The position numbers and the translations under genes are program-made. Below are positions 43,442 through 55,717 of a DNA stretch of 64,000 bases, piece by piece. The DNA lies in contig OX442314.1 in NCBI GenBank assembly GCA_949358305.1, positions 34,157,608 to 34,221,607 of the forward strand. Direction: 5' to 3'. The number at the start of each line of letters is the position of its first letter. Position 1 is the stretch's first letter. The notes under the pieces were generated by a model. It was not told the DNA's origin and did not search any database. It saw only the letters and a program-made list of their open reading frames with translations. Origin of the DNA: Strigamia acuminata (taxonomy: Eukaryota > Arthropoda > Chilopoda > Geophilomorpha > Linotaeniidae).

Positions 43442-45569
43442 CATCTAATACCTTTATCTAACTTTAGTTTATTGGTAAATGCATTCGTGCATGAGTAAAA
43501 GTTATGCAGAGATAAACCTGAAGTAAAAGTGTGAACGGAATTTTTGAATGCACCTAGATATACATAGAACATAGAAAGCATGGACAGTAAATGGTAATTA
43601 TTATTTGATTTTAATGATGCATGGCTTTAAATGTCAACATGGGAATGTAAATGCGGTTAGAATTTTTTCTTTAATTTTAGAAACTGAAAAAACAAATTGT
43701 GCAAGAGTTCAGGAATTGCAAGAATGGATAGACCAAGCATTAGTGCAAAACAATTTCCAATATCGCAGCATAGTGCAACTTCATTATAGGATAATATTTG
43801 TGTAATCTTTTCGATTATGTTATTCGTTGGAATTAAGGCGAGAAGTCTGAGTGTCCATGCTTCAGGATGCTGAAAGTAGACAAAGGTGTCGAACACCGAT
43901 TCTTCACAAGGTTGGTGACATCCACAATCTTTCTTTAATTCAACTTTTAAGGAACTGTTCATGAACAATGCCAATGATGTTAGGGCATCTTTAGCATTGG
44001 TGCAATTATCCTTGTTTATGTTGTCCATAAAAGGTAACCTGGAAATATTAAACAAGAAAATGCATGAAGCACATTGTAACATATTTTACTATGCTGCATT
44101 TGCAAATCTACGCAGAACAACCAGTAAATCTTTTCCATTGTTTTTACAACTCACTTGCACTGGATGATATTATATATCTTTTTGTGGTAACAATCATCCT
44201 GGCATCTTTTATACTTGTCGGGGTCGAGGCAAGGTTGCAAACGCAAGTTCAATCGAATGTTCTAAATTAGAATAATTGATTAATATTTTAATTTTAATTT
44301 CTAATTATTTAGGCGCGTGCTTTTAGCATTCTGAACGTAAGCACGGTGAGTGTGTCTCGTTTAATATTTCTTCTACTTCTGAGAATTGATGGTAATTTTA
44401 CTTCACCTTTTTTAAAATATATCTGAAAATAGAAATTATTTTTTACAACACTATTTATTGGCATCACATGTACAGAAATGCATGATTATATATGTCATTT
44501 AGCGCATTTTATGTACAAAACTGATACATTACTTCATACATTTCCGGATTGCAGGTTTTATCTTTATTGGATAAAAAACTGAAAAATATCGCTGAGGAAG
44601 TCCCTGCATACATCACTGGAGCTGAGAAAAATTAAGATCATTTAATTTTAAATAGTTCACTAAAATTTGAAACCATAGTACTGATATCAAATTCGAAGCA
44701 CATTCCAGAGTGCATAGGTTTTTTGTGCCAAGATAAACCAGTTTTTACGCTAGTTATCTGAAAAACATTTATAAACATGAAGTTTTTAAATAAAATAAAC
44801 AATTTTGAAAATCGCCATACTTCTCCCATGATAAATTATTTCGTTGTAACGAACTTTTGTTATTACAAAATTTCAATAAAACGAATCGGGAATGTAATAG
44901 GAAATGAAAATTTACTTTGTTATTCTGAACATTTCCTGTTAAAAATGGTTTTTTCAGCACCAATTGTCAATAAGACAATTAGTAAAAGCGTTACAAAGAC
45001 AAGCACGCAGTTGACGGCGCTCACCAAAAAAGTACCGTGGTTGTGAGATTTTGCGTTACATCTCGCTTCGTGTTTTCTCATCTTTTCACGTGGACCACGA
45101 TATGTATCGGTACAATACATGAAGATTTTTTTCGTTTAATTCTAATTATGTAGACCAGGCTTACATATTATTAGAAATAAACGAAAAAATCTTCTTTTTA
45201 TTCGTATCGTATAGATTTCTGAAATAAAATAAATTGTTGTAAAACTTAATATAAAATTTAATCAATTGGAGAAAAAACGAGAAAATTGTTTTCTCGCGTT
45301 TTCACATGGAGCGCAAGCTGTAACGCAAAATCCCTGTATTGGTACAGTACCGAGACCGCGGTACGTTTTTGACAGGCACCGTGTACCACGTGCTCGTACA
45401 GCGTTACACTTAAAGGTTACCGCCCAAAACACTGCTCAACAATACGAAATACGCTCTCCCGTCTGGACAGTTTGTTAGTCCGGACAATTTTCTGTAGGGC
45501 GACACACTGCAATTTGTTTATTCACTTACATAGGCCAGGGCTTCTTAAACTGTTTGATTTGTGTACATA

Positions 45570-46768
45570 AGGTGCGACTCAAAAAATTAGAAACACGTGA
45601 AATTTGTTTGTTTTGAAATGATCTCGTCATTTTAAGGTTTTCTAACCTATTCCAATCGTTTTTTCACATCAAAATAAGCAAGAAACCTTATTTTTAACAT
45701 GGAAACTTTTATTTTTCTCTCGTAATCAACTAAAATGACAAAACACCCTGGTTCAAAAAATTATGAACAGTTGGTTAACAATGATTTATGACAATGTAGG
45801 CAATGATTTAGTACCATTTAATACCAAATAAAGTTACCCTGCCTTAGGATAACTATGTACACCCTGTCTAACATTGGATTAATTAGAGATTTTAATGTTG
45901 CAATAACATGGTCTGCGACGCATTTTCCATTTGACTGTAAATAAAAATCAGTCTGCTCAAAAAATTGCTAATGAATTGAGTGTAAATGTATAAAATACCA
46001 CATTTACTTGAGTTTTGAAGAAGAATGACAATAGTAAGTAGATGAAAAAGAAGGCAAAACCACTCCTAAAAAAGAAGCACAAAGAAGACAGATTTTCGTG
46101 GGCCAAAAAATATCAAACCTGGGATGCAGAATGGAGAAAAATAATTTTCTGTGATGAAAAAAGTTCAACCTTAATGACCCAGATGGCAATAAATACTATT
46201 GGCATAATTTAAATAAAGAAGAGGAGTATTTTTCAAAGGTGGAGGAATTGTGATGATATGGAGTGGTTTTATTTTTAAGGAAAAAACATCTTTAGCCTTA
46301 ATTTCTAGAAGAATGCATGCAAATGCATATTAGGACATGCTAAAGAAACATTTCCGTCCCTACAAAACTAGACTCGAAGGCAGAAAAGCCACCTTATTTA
46401 CAGTCAAATGGAAAATGCGTCGCAGACCATGTTATTGCCACATTAAAATCTCTAATTAATTCCATGTTAGACAGGGTGTACATAGTTATCCTAAGGCAGG
46501 GTAACTTTATTTGGTATTAAATGGTACTAAATCATTGCCTACATTGTCATAAATCATTGTTAACCAACTGTTCATAATTTTTTGAACCAGGGTGTTTTTT
46601 CATTTTAGTTGATTACGAGAGAAAAATAAAAGTTTCCATGTTAAAAATAAGGTTTCTTGCTTATTTTGATGTGAAAAAACGATTGGAATAGGTTAGAAAA
46701 CCATAAAATGACGAGATCATTTCAAAACAAACAAATTTCACGTGTTTCTAATTTTTTGAGTCGCACCT
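45570..46768. mobile_element. Tc1-like DNA transposon with 375-bp terminal inverted repeats and a decayed transposase
   Basis: Inverted repeats at 45570-45944 and 46394-46768 match over their full length. They begin AGGTGCGACTC and are flanked by TA on both sides (45568-45569, 46769-46770). The 449-bp centre, on the plus strand, has remnants of a Tc1-family transposase. It shows WAKKYQ, a FCDEK motif and, in a shifted frame, PDGNKYYWHNL. A one-base loss in the A run after the DEK motif and several stops break it. It lies in a gene B intron. Confidence 0.85.
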
Positions 46769-47048
46769 TACCTGTATACCCTGCATTATGAAAAATGTTT
46801 GATTTCTATAGTCCTATAAGCTTATGTGGGGTCGCATGAAATTTTTTTTGGGTGAAAAGGGGTATAAAGTGAAAAAAGTTTTTAGAAGCCCTGATGAAGA
46901 CGCCCTGTTACTACACTTTCAATTTTTTGATATAGTTTGGGTTATGTCAAATAACTCAGATAAAAATGATCCTTCAATGCAGTATTAGACTGTTTAACTT
47001 TGAATAACCAGCCAGCTGAACAAGAAAATGATTTGATCTAAAATTTAC

Positions 47049-47684
47049 TCTTTTAGCCATATCCATGTTAGCAGTGTCCACAGCAGGGGTCTGCAGTCTC
47101 CATACATCCTCTACTGATGCATTTTTTCCTCGTAGAGACACATTCATCAAATCGATAAAATTGATCTTGCATTCATTCATACCCACATCTTTGGCGTATT
47201 TTCTCCTGTAGTGTATCATCAAATATCCATCCATGCATGCAATTATATTAGGCAAAAACAACGTGTTATTTTCTTGAATAATTACTACAAATCTGGTGGG
47301 TTCACTTAGGTAAAGTGATATTCTCTCCTTGCTCACATAGAATGCTAGTAGGACAGAAATAAATATAAGAATCAAATAGAACAAGCGATGCAGGAGAGAT
47401 TTTTCTTTCAGTTGCAATATCTCTTTCTGTGAATCTACAATTGCATTTTTTTTCTGAATTGCGAAATGTATTTGATCGGTAATGGTTTTCTTGATGTTAA
47501 CTTCAAGTTGACTAGGTGTGATATATTTATACAAAAGAAGCAGAACGAGCTGTGCAATCTCAATTATAGAGAGAAGAGAAAATCCCACGGAGAATCCCAA
47601 ATTGCCCCCAAAATCTATCAGCAAGTTAGAAATTGGGTAAATGTAGACTTCTGTCATTCTGATAAATGTGTCTTCCAACACTTT
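47049..47684 (-). CDS. Gene B fusion exon, main part (TM2, linker, TM1 of second module)
   Basis: It corresponds to gene A 38920-39575, with DFGGNLGFSVGFS followed by the linker and RLFYLILIFISVLL. It keeps the donor AAAAGA/GTAAAT. Its upstream 50 nt lie 12.6 kb away at 60248-60297 because of the TIR insertion. Sequence conservation with gene A suggests the fused protein was functional until recently. Confidence 0.85.
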
Positions 47685-47824
47685 AGAGGTTTTGCGATTT
47701 CACTTTTTATAAGTATAACTTATAACTTATAACTTATAGATTTATGACCTATAAGTTATAAGTTATAAGTTATACGTTATAAGTTCATTCATTTTGCGAT
47801 TGAACTTTTTTGGAACATATAACT

Positions 47825-48421
47825 TGTGACCGTCAGGCTACCTGGGTGACCTGCGGCACTGCCACACACCACCATACGGCCCCAAAGGTCAACCCCTCTG
47901 TGGGTGATTGACCTAGCCCGGGGAGGAGGGAGTGGAGTGGTGTGGTGAGGAGGGAGTGGAGTGTGTAAGGAGAGTTGAGTGTTGGACACGGCCTGAGAAG
48001 GACGTGTCTGCAGCGGCTCCCAGAGAGGAGAAGTAGTCATCGAGAGGGACGAGAAGTGTCCCAGGTTGAACCCCACACTCCTCACCATTCACCACGTTGA
48101 TCCTCAGTGCTATGGCGGAGTCCGTAGTGCAGCCTCCATGAGCGGATACGCGGGTCGCAGGTAAGCGCGACATGAATGTTAAGTCGAACCGACCACGTCA
48201 CACATTGGACTTCTGCCCAGTGTGTGACGGGTCGGTTGCCGGTGCGGCGCGCCTTCGTGGCGCCCCTGCAACGGGTAGCGGGATTCCCCATACCCCTAGA
48301 CAACGACAATAAAGGCCAACCAACCAATATTGTGGGAATCTTGTTATTATTACGTGATGTATGCGTCCCTACCCAGTGTTATTAGTCCCCTAGTTACATT
48401 GGCGAGACCATACCAGTCACA
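47825..48421 (+). repeat. 5' LTR of element 4
   Basis: It matches 58889-59485 at a constant offset of 11064. AATAAA lies near 48309. A minus-strand ORF that recurs in both copies is only LTR sequence. Confidence 0.92.
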
Positions 48422-48423
48422 AT

Positions 48424-48452
48424 TGAGGGCCCCGTCCGAGATTTGAACTTGG
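48424..48452 (+). other. Putative extended primer binding site of element 4
   Basis: TGAGGGCCCCGTCCGAG followed by ATTTGAACTTGG lies 2 bp after the LTR. Its complement contains GTTCAAATCTCGG, a canonical tRNA T-arm, followed by an acceptor-like strand. Complementarity would thus extend through the T-arm. The expected TGG (for CCA) reads TGA. Confidence 0.45.
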
Positions 48453-51373
48453 AAAGTTTTTTTTTGATCCGCCATTTTGTTTTGCCTTGTGCTCAACCCT
48501 TTGTTTCATTGTGGTTAGCTTTTTGTCTCAATTTTATCGTTGTCACGTATTGTTTTACTATTTGTTTCAGGTTTTGTTGCATTTTGCTGTATTTTTTTGG
48601 CGGGGGTCAATTGTATTGTTTTCCATTTTTCCTTGTTTTGGACTTGGGTTAATTGCTTTTTTATGACCGGAATTGAAGGGGTGTTCTGTTTACCACTTTG
48701 GGTCCTGGTGGGTTTAGTTGTGGGAGGCGGGGTGCTTTTTCATTTGAAGGTTGTTAAATTGTATTTTTCTCAGTGCTGGTGTGGTTGGGGCTCTGAAATT
48801 AATTTTTTCAGACGCACTGCAACCAACCAAAACATTGTGATATGTGTTTCTCTAATTGGCTTTGGGAGATTTGCTCACCCCTCGGTCAGTCACAGGGATG
48901 CATGTCACGGTGTCTTATCTTTTGTGTTTTTCTCCCCTTGTACTGACTTGACCTCGCAGTGCTTTTGTCTTTATTTTTCAATTGCACTGTGTGTCTATTT
49001 TGGTGCCGGGTTGGGAAACATTTGTTTTTCTTCTGCCACATTTTTTTCCTTGGTTTGAGCTGGGTATTGCTCAGACTTTTGGGAGATTTGTGCAATTTTC
49101 TTTTGTTTTATGGTAATTTTTCTTTTTGTTGGTCTGGCTGGAATTTGTTTGACTTGTTTTTTTTTGTGTTCTGATTGAGGTCCGCTTTGCAATGACAGTA
49201 GCCAACCAACACATTGGTCTAATACCATTCTTTATTTTTTTTTGTAGGTATGTTTTGTTTATGTGTTTGGTTTTGGCTTGGGTCGACCTGGATGTTTCCT
49301 TTAATCATCTTGGGGCGACAATGGCCAACCAGCACATGAGCTTGATACCATTTTTTTATTATTTTATAATTTTTCGTTTCTTGGTGTGCAACCTATAGAG
49401 GGAGGAACCAGTTGGGGGTGCTCAGTTTTTGTGGTTTGGGGTGTTGGAATAGATCTGTTTCATCATCTCAAGGGCAATTGAGAGTGGCTGTTGAGTGTCT
49501 TAGAGGGTCGGCACCACACCGGACAATTGGTGGATTTGGTTCTTTGATTCCTCTCTCAGGGTCGGGCGATTTGGTGCCTTTTCCGAGTGTGTTTTTTTTG
49601 GCGGGAAGCGTGGTTGTGGTGTTGTTGTGGTGGGCGGGCATGCTGCTGGGTGCAGTATATCCCAGTTCAGCCCTGTGCCTCGCCCGGACGATGATAAACT
49701 AATGCGGTATATTTAGGGGAGCTCTGTTCATTACTGGCCAGAGGTACATTCCTGGTTTCAGCGGTTTGAGTAATCTTTTGAATCACAGGCGCACGTACTT
49801 CCTTGGAGCACACGGAGACTGGGTTTCCAACCCTGTCCCGGGCACTGGTGGAAGCAGTTTGGCATGATTTTGGCTTTTTTGTGTTTTTGTGGCCACTTAT
49901 GGCACATTTTTGTCAATTTCGCTGCCATTCTGTCGAAATTGGGTCTCGGATAGCGGGGAAGGCGGCCCTTGCAGGGGACTGCTTGGGTGTCGAGCCTAAC
50001 GGTGTTTGCTCTCGGACCGCGCGTGGGATGTTTGCAAACACGAATTGGGTGGCTAACGGCTTTGAAAAGAGACCGTGAATCCAGCCCAACATCTTTTTTA
50101 TCTTTGTTTTCAATGTGCTGTGTGTAGATCATTTTGTGATACACGCCACATTTTTCTCCTAACCTTTCTCTTATACTATTTCTACTCTATTTTCATATCC
50201 GGATTGGATTGGGAATGTGACACTCCTGGGGTGTGGACCTAACACATCCTGGCGTTGGACCGTGTTCAACAGTACTCTGCCCGGTCTAATCCAGATTCAG
50301 TCGCCGATTTCTCTTCACTCTTTGTCTGAGGTGACTGAGTCGATTTTTGCCTCATCAGGGTTATCGCGACCTTGATGGTGTTTTGGGTGTGAATTTGGTG
50401 CTTGAGCTAGCTATGCCAAAGGAAGCCTAAAATACGCGATTTTAGCGTTTTCAGCAGGGGTTAAAACTGGTGGCAGACGTATACACCAGCGCAAAGGAAA
50501 ACGTACGACCTTAGCATCGAAGCTGTGGGGCGCGATGAGAAAATGCCACGAAAAATCGATATACGCAGTTTTTTCTACTTGGTTCTGGCGCGAATAATTT
50601 AGAACACGAAGGGAAAGACGAACCGTGCATTGTGTTTGTTAGTTTGGGAGTGTCAGTAAACTTCCAGTCGCCCATTTCTATCTTCTGGGGCGTGGATAAA
50701 TGCCGGAAAGGTGTTCGCTAATTTTTTATTTTTTGGGGCGTGGATTAAAAATACCAAAAAGTGTTCGCTAATTTTTTATTTTGGGGCGTGGATTAAAAAT
50801 ACCAAAGTTTAACCGCTAATTTTATATTTTGGGGCGCAGAGAAGAGCCAAAATTTGTTGTTATTTTTATTGTTGTTCAGTAATTAAAACTATCTTGTAAT
50901 AATTTATTATGTTTTATTCGTTATAGTACATTTTAAATCAGTGACAGATTTGCATGACGCGGTCAGGGTGTTGAACCATTGACCCCGCGGTTCTTCTGTT
51001 CAATCGACTTTTAACCCTAAGAGCGTGAACTCTGATGAAAGAACAGGATGACACCCCTGGTGCATACCTTTTGTCTTCACCAGATGCTTCATTGCCAAAT
51101 TACTAAAACTAGCCTGGTAGATCTTTGAAGCACCGTTAAGGCGCCCGAAGGTCCAACACATGGCCGGTGGTTGGACATTCCATCTGAAGGGGAACTGGAA
51201 CCTTTTTGCAAATTACGGTTGACCTAGTTGTGGGCGGCAGTGATTGGTTAAGGTGACCCTGAAGTTTGTTTGTTTATAGGAAGTGGAGAAGTTTTCGAAT
51301 AATTCCCCACTCCTAGCTTGTGCGTGGTCTTGATCACACTCACGAGATACCACTGACAAGAATCGGAAAAAGA
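48453..51373 (+). other. Element 4 leader without recognisable gag
   Basis: About 2.9 kb of T/G-rich sequence separates primer site and pol. Frames here are hydrophobic by composition and lack gag motifs or a zinc knuckle. A motif CCAACCA(A/G)CACAT...ATACCATT recurs at about 49200 and 49325. About 50685-50835 has four diverged copies of a 60-bp unit, with GGGGCGTGGAT and GTTCGCTAATTTT. An acceptor-like TTTGTTTATAG precedes the pol start at about 51280. Confidence 0.55.
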
Positions 51374-54139
51374 ATGGCAAGCACGGAACTTGACCCGGCT
51401 TGGGCCAGAGAACTGGCCATTCTGTGCGATGTTTATCCATGCGAGATGAAGACGCAGGATGACGTCGTGAGAATCATTAAAAAATATCAACGCGACAGGC
51501 GGCAGGCAGTGCTTGGCGCCGCCGCTGCCCGTAGCAGCGCGCGTTGGTCCAACTTTGCAGCGAAGCGGGCGCGTAAAGCAGCTGCTCGCGCTCAGAAGGA
51601 AGTTACCGAAATGGTGGAAGCTTGGGCAAGATCCACCGTTTCACTCCGGAACAATTTTTCAAAACGCATCTTTGAATTGTCCAGGAGAGCGGCTGTTGCT
51701 CAAGCCGTTGCTCAGGACGACTCGGATGTCGAGGGTGAGCAGGAAGATGCGCCAGATTTGATCGCGGGGAACGACGTGGTTGACCCCGCCGAACTCTACG
51801 ACCGGATCTCGCCCTTCCAAGCTCTAAGAACGACTGAAGCAGACAAAGGCGTCGTAACAGACGGCTCGTCGCCCGGTCAAGTTTGTTTTGTCGGCTTAGC
51901 CGTTGGTGCGGTCTGGGATACTGTGAACGTGGCCGGACTGGGGAAGGATCTGCCTCTCCTGTTCGTTGACATTCATTTTTCCGACCGCAGCGCGGTGGCA
52001 CTCATGGATTCTGGTGCTTCTGGGCAGTACATGAGTAGTGTCGCGGCCGAGGAATACGGACTAACAGCCTCGATTGAACCCTGCGATGATTTTGTTAGGG
52101 TTATGACGGGCGGTAGAGTCACCAGTCCCGTCGGGACGGTGAACGTGCATGTCAGCTGGCAGACGGGGGCTGATTGGTTACGGTTTGCAGTGCTACCTTC
52201 CGCGTCTAACTTCATCCTTCTCGGGTGCAGTTGGCTCGGCGAGAATGGCATTGTAATTCGCATCGCCCGGAATGATTGGTATCATATCGACAATCCGGGA
52301 GTGACGTTTCCTTTCGCCCCTCAGCCTGATCAGCTAGACGAAAAAGGCGCGGATGTTGACAAGTGGGCAAGGGTCACGCTGGAACACGGCGTTGATGCGG
52401 CCGCACTGTCGATGTCATCCAATCAATTGAATCTATTGGAAGCCTGTAAAATAGAAGACATGCGGAAAGTGAGACTGACTCGTGTTCTCGACGAGTTTGG
52501 ACACACCTTCAGCGAGACGGGGGGTTGTCATCCAACGGTAGAGTTGTTAATTCCCACGGGTGATACGCCGCCTTTCTCGTGCAAAGTCAAACACACATGC
52601 CCAGCGGAGGCGAGAGCTCTCCGCCGTTTAGTGCGTAATGCGCTGAAAAGGGGCGAAATAGAAGAAAGCGTCAGTGTTTATAGGAGCCAGCCAGTCGTAA
52701 GTATGTTACCTGATGGAACCTTTGATGCTTGTATAGATTTCAGACAGCTGAATGCTATCACGGAGAGGGATGGGTATCAAGTCCCGTCGATCCCCATGAT
52801 TTTGGCTTGTCTGGAGGGGAGTATATTTTTCTCGACGTTAGATCTGGCGATGGGGTGTTTCCAATTACGGATTGCGCCGCTCGACAGACCTAAAACAGCA
52901 TTTTATACACCCCTTGGTACTTTTCAATTTGTGAAGTTACCTTACGGTTTGTTGAATACTCCTATGGCGTTTCAACGACTGATGGACAAAGTACTCGGCG
53001 AAGCGAAGTTTAAGTGGGCATTGCCCTACCTGGACTCGATCGTCGTGTTCAGTAAGACATTCGAAGAACATTTAACGCACTTATCAGATGTACTAGGCAG
53101 GTTGAACAAGCATTGTTTGACCGCCAGCCCGTCTGGTTCGTGTATTTTATCGACCTCTTGGGATTTTCTGGGCTATTCGATGACTCGGTACGGTTTCCGA
53201 CCGAACGAACGCCGCGTTCAGGCGATTGTGAATTATCCACAACCGAGGAATGTCGCTCAGCTGCGACGTTTCCTTGGCATGTTCGGCGGGGACACACCGG
53301 CGATCGAGGGTCTCGAACATCTCTCGACTCCACTGGAAGCGCTGCTTAATGACGGCACTGCGTGGAATTGGTCTAATGAGTGTCAGGGTGTGTTCCAGCT
53401 CTTCAAGGATCATCTTGCGCGTGGGAGCGTGCTTCCTATGCCTGAGTTCAACAGAACTTTTGTCATCCAGGCTGCCGCAAGTAGAGTTGGGCTCGGAGCA
53501 GTCCTCACACAGATGGATCATCAAGGAGTCAAAAGGCCCGTTGCCTACGCGAGTCGTGCGCTGCAAGGCGCCGAGACAGCGTTCGGCCTGTCAGAGTTGG
53601 AATGTCTGGCGGTTCTGCAGGCAGTCGCTTCCTTTCGACCATTCATCGCGTACTCGAAGTTCGTCATCGAAACAGGTTGTATGGCGTTGCTCTGGCTCTT
53701 GTCATCGACGAGCGCGTCAGGTCGCCTGGTGCGATGGGCGATGCAACTGCAACAGGTGAGATTTTCGATTAAGTTTAACAAGCGTGCGGACAGCAGGATC
53801 GCGGTCGCTCTTTCAAAGGTTGGCCTAGATGACGTGGAAACGACATCGGCGGCTACGCCCGAGGAAGAAGCTGCAATCATGCTGGCCCACACGCTCGTTA
53901 CGGAGAGTCTCGCTGGTACGATCATGTCTTACGACGAGGTTAGACAAGTCCAGCGAGATGACCCGGACTGTAGCGCTGTCATGAAGTGGTTAGATGAAGG
54001 GCAAAGAGACGACCATCTTTTGTCCCAACTCCCACCATCCATGGCGCAATACAAACCGGATTTCGTGTTCGGTGGGTACGGAGAATTGTGCATAAATACC
54101 CCGTTCTCACCCGACACGCCGCTAAGTGTTGGCCTTTAA
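51374..54139 (+). CDS. pol: Element 4 Pol: protease, catalytically altered RT and RNase H, no integrase
   Basis: The ATG is at 51374 and the frame is 921 residues. A helical, Ala/Arg-rich N-terminal region precedes the protease motif ALMDSGAS (Asp near residue 211). RT keeps the motif A aspartate (STLDLAMG), but the YxDD box is YLDS at 53027-53038. In RNase H the first aspartate is lost (QAAAS instead of HTDAS, about 53468), and TDH is ETGC (about 53670). The ADALS-type motif is AVALS (about 53800); the glutamate in ELECLA remains. The frame stops just before where an integrase zinc module would begin. Purifying selection on an enzyme would not allow these changes, yet the frame has stayed open. 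Confidence 0.85.
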   Translation: MASTELDPAWARELAILCDVYPCEMKTQDDVVRIIKKYQRDRRQAVLGAAAARSSARWSNFAAKRARKAAARAQKEVTEMVEAWARSTVSLRNNFSKRIFELSRRAAVAQAVAQDDSDVEGEQEDAPDLIAGNDVVDPAELYDRISPFQALRTTEADKGVVTDGSSPGQVCFVGLAVGAVWDTVNVAGLGKDLPLLFVDIHFSDRSAVALMDSGASGQYMSSVAAEEYGLTASIEPCDDFVRVMTGGRVTSPVGTVNVHVSWQTGADWLRFAVLPSASNFILLGCSWLGENGIVIRIARNDWYHIDNPGVTFPFAPQPDQLDEKGADVDKWARVTLEHGVDAAALSMSSNQLNLLEACKIEDMRKVRLTRVLDEFGHTFSETGGCHPTVELLIPTGDTPPFSCKVKHTCPAEARALRRLVRNALKRGEIEESVSVYRSQPVVSMLPDGTFDACIDFRQLNAITERDGYQVPSIPMILACLEGSIFFSTLDLAMGCFQLRIAPLDRPKTAFYTPLGTFQFVKLPYGLLNTPMAFQRLMDKVLGEAKFKWALPYLDSIVVFSKTFEEHLTHLSDVLGRLNKHCLTASPSGSCILSTSWDFLGYSMTRYGFRPNERRVQAIVNYPQPRNVAQLRRFLGMFGGDTPAIEGLEHLSTPLEALLNDGTAWNWSNECQGVFQLFKDHLARGSVLPMPEFNRTFVIQAAASRVGLGAVLTQMDHQGVKRPVAYASRALQGAETAFGLSELECLAVLQAVASFRPFIAYSKFVIETGCMALLWLLSSTSASGRLVRWAMQLQQVRFSIKFNKRADSRIAVALSKVGLDDVETTSAATPEEEAAIMLAHTLVTESLAGTIMSYDEVRQVQRDDPDCSAVMKWLDEGQRDDHLLSQLPPSMAQYKPDFVFGGYGELCINTPFSPDTPLSVGL

Positions 54140-54176
54140 TCTTAAATAAGGTGAGTTGAAGCAGTTTTCAATGTTT

Positions 54177-55717
54177 TGTAACACTAGCACAAATTGTGCC
54201 GCCATCTTTAATATCATGGAAAAACATGTGAGAACAAATGATACATGGTTTGAGGTTATTTCACCTCACAAACTATAAGAAGGACAAATCACTATTGTAT
54301 TCAATTTGATTTGTCCTGTACAATGTTTAAACATAAACAACTTAAAACAGAACAAGTTCTTAATGCAAAATGCTCATAAGAGCAGACGACAATTAGACAA
54401 ATCATTATATAAAGGTAAATCAGTTGTGGTAACGAAACACGCATTAGATAAAAAGCAATAACAACTGATCTGCAATTCCGGGACATAATACAATGATAAA
54501 CTAATCGCGGGACAATCGTGCTAATCCGGAAACGCACGAAGTAATCTCTCCATCGTAAATCGGAACTGACTGTGACAACACTTGTCCCTAAACTTTACAT
54601 ATCAATACCCCCTCTGGACAACTGTGTCACATGTCAAAGATGTGTCCACACAATTCAGTCAAACGTGGTCGGGCTAACCACTTGGTTAATAAATCGGCCA
54701 CGTTCAGTCTTCCAGAAACGTGCCGGATGTCGAAGACCTTGCTTTCATACAGATCGCGTAAATAATGAAAGCGAACCTCGATGTGTTTGTTCGCTTTATT
54801 TTCTACGCGGTTCTTGCTATATTGTATCGCCGCTGTGCTATCAGCCAAGACACAGGGCTGCAAATTCCCAAAGTAGTCGAACATTACCGACATGTTGAAG
54901 AGCCTCTTAAGCCATATCAGTTCCCTGACGCCATCAACGATGGCCACAAACTCTGACTCCATCACGGATAACGTGGTCATCTTCTGCTTTCTACACGACC
55001 ACGAGACCGGAACACCGCCCAGGAAAACCACATGACCTCCGAAACTCCTTCGTTGGTCTACATCCGTAGCGTATGACGCATCGGTAAATACCGTTAGCAA
55101 AGCGCTTTTGCATCTCGAGAGATCAATACAATAATCCTCAGTACTTTTCAGGTACCTGAGTACCTGCAATAACATATTAACATGTCTCTGAGAATGTCGC
55201 TCGTTGTATTGGGAGAGCACAATGGTGGAAAATAGTATGTCTGGTCTGGTTCGCGACGCCAAGAACAGAAGACTACCAACCAGCGATCTATAGGGGAACA
55301 CGGTGTCAAGTTGTTCATCCTTCTTCACCCCCATTATCATAGTACCTACAGCTCCAGGTAACTGAACTTTATGCGACCCATCGATTTTGAAATAGTTGCA
55401 TAATCTCTCGATATATTTGCGCTGATGCACTAAGATCTTGCCATTCACACGCGTAAATTCTATGCCTAGTAAATGGGTCACTGGCCCAAGGTTTACCATT
55501 TGGAAATGGTCTGCTATCCAGGACAGGACATCTTTCTCGATCTTTTCGTTGCGTGAAAAGATGACTAAATCATCGACATACACGACTAAAACTACATCTC
55601 TGTCCATACAATAAACACAGTTAAAACCAGGGACCGGTTTGAATCCTATGTGCAACAGTCTGTCGTGCAACTTTTCGAACCACATACGGCCCGACTGATG
55701 CAGGCCGTATAAAGTTT
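54177..55717 (-). mobile_element. Truncated Copia retrotransposon fragment (RT/RNase H end plus probable 3' LTR)
   Basis: On the minus strand, a frame from about 55717 to 54627 encodes the end of RT and the full RNase H. A polypurine tract (CCAGAGGGGG, about 54608-54617) follows. Next comes a possible LTR at about 54177-54604, with plus-strand ends TGTAACAC and ACATATCA. The 5' part is cut off at about 55717 within the LYGLHQSGR motif. No target duplication can be seen because one end is missing. Confidence 0.65.
54627..55685 (-). pseudogene. Copia Pol fragment: RT C-terminus and RNase H
   Basis: The frame reads LYGLHQSGR just upstream of the first ATG, then YVDDLVIF (RT catalytic box). RNase H motifs FTDASYAT, SVMESEF, LADSTAAI and KHIEVRFHYLRD follow, ending with NVADLLTKW. 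The motifs are intact and the frame is open, so the fragment is fairly young. It lacks gag, protease and integrase. Confidence 0.85.

Larger units (their letters stand above)
41914..43656. other. Intergenic region between gene B 3' end and gene A 5' end
   Basis: The right part (about 43140-43656) is duplicate 3' flank of gene B, and the left part (41914-42120) is duplicate 5' flank of gene A (compare 63748-64000). Between them lie a 183-bp tandem repeat and AT-rich DNA. The gene A promoter must lie here, but I see no clear core element. Confidence 0.5.

Noticed and set aside
48540-49058. 172-codon hydrophobic frame in the element 4 leader that could look like a membrane protein
   Set aside because: T-rich DNA encodes Phe/Leu/Val by composition; there is no homology signal and no conserved context.
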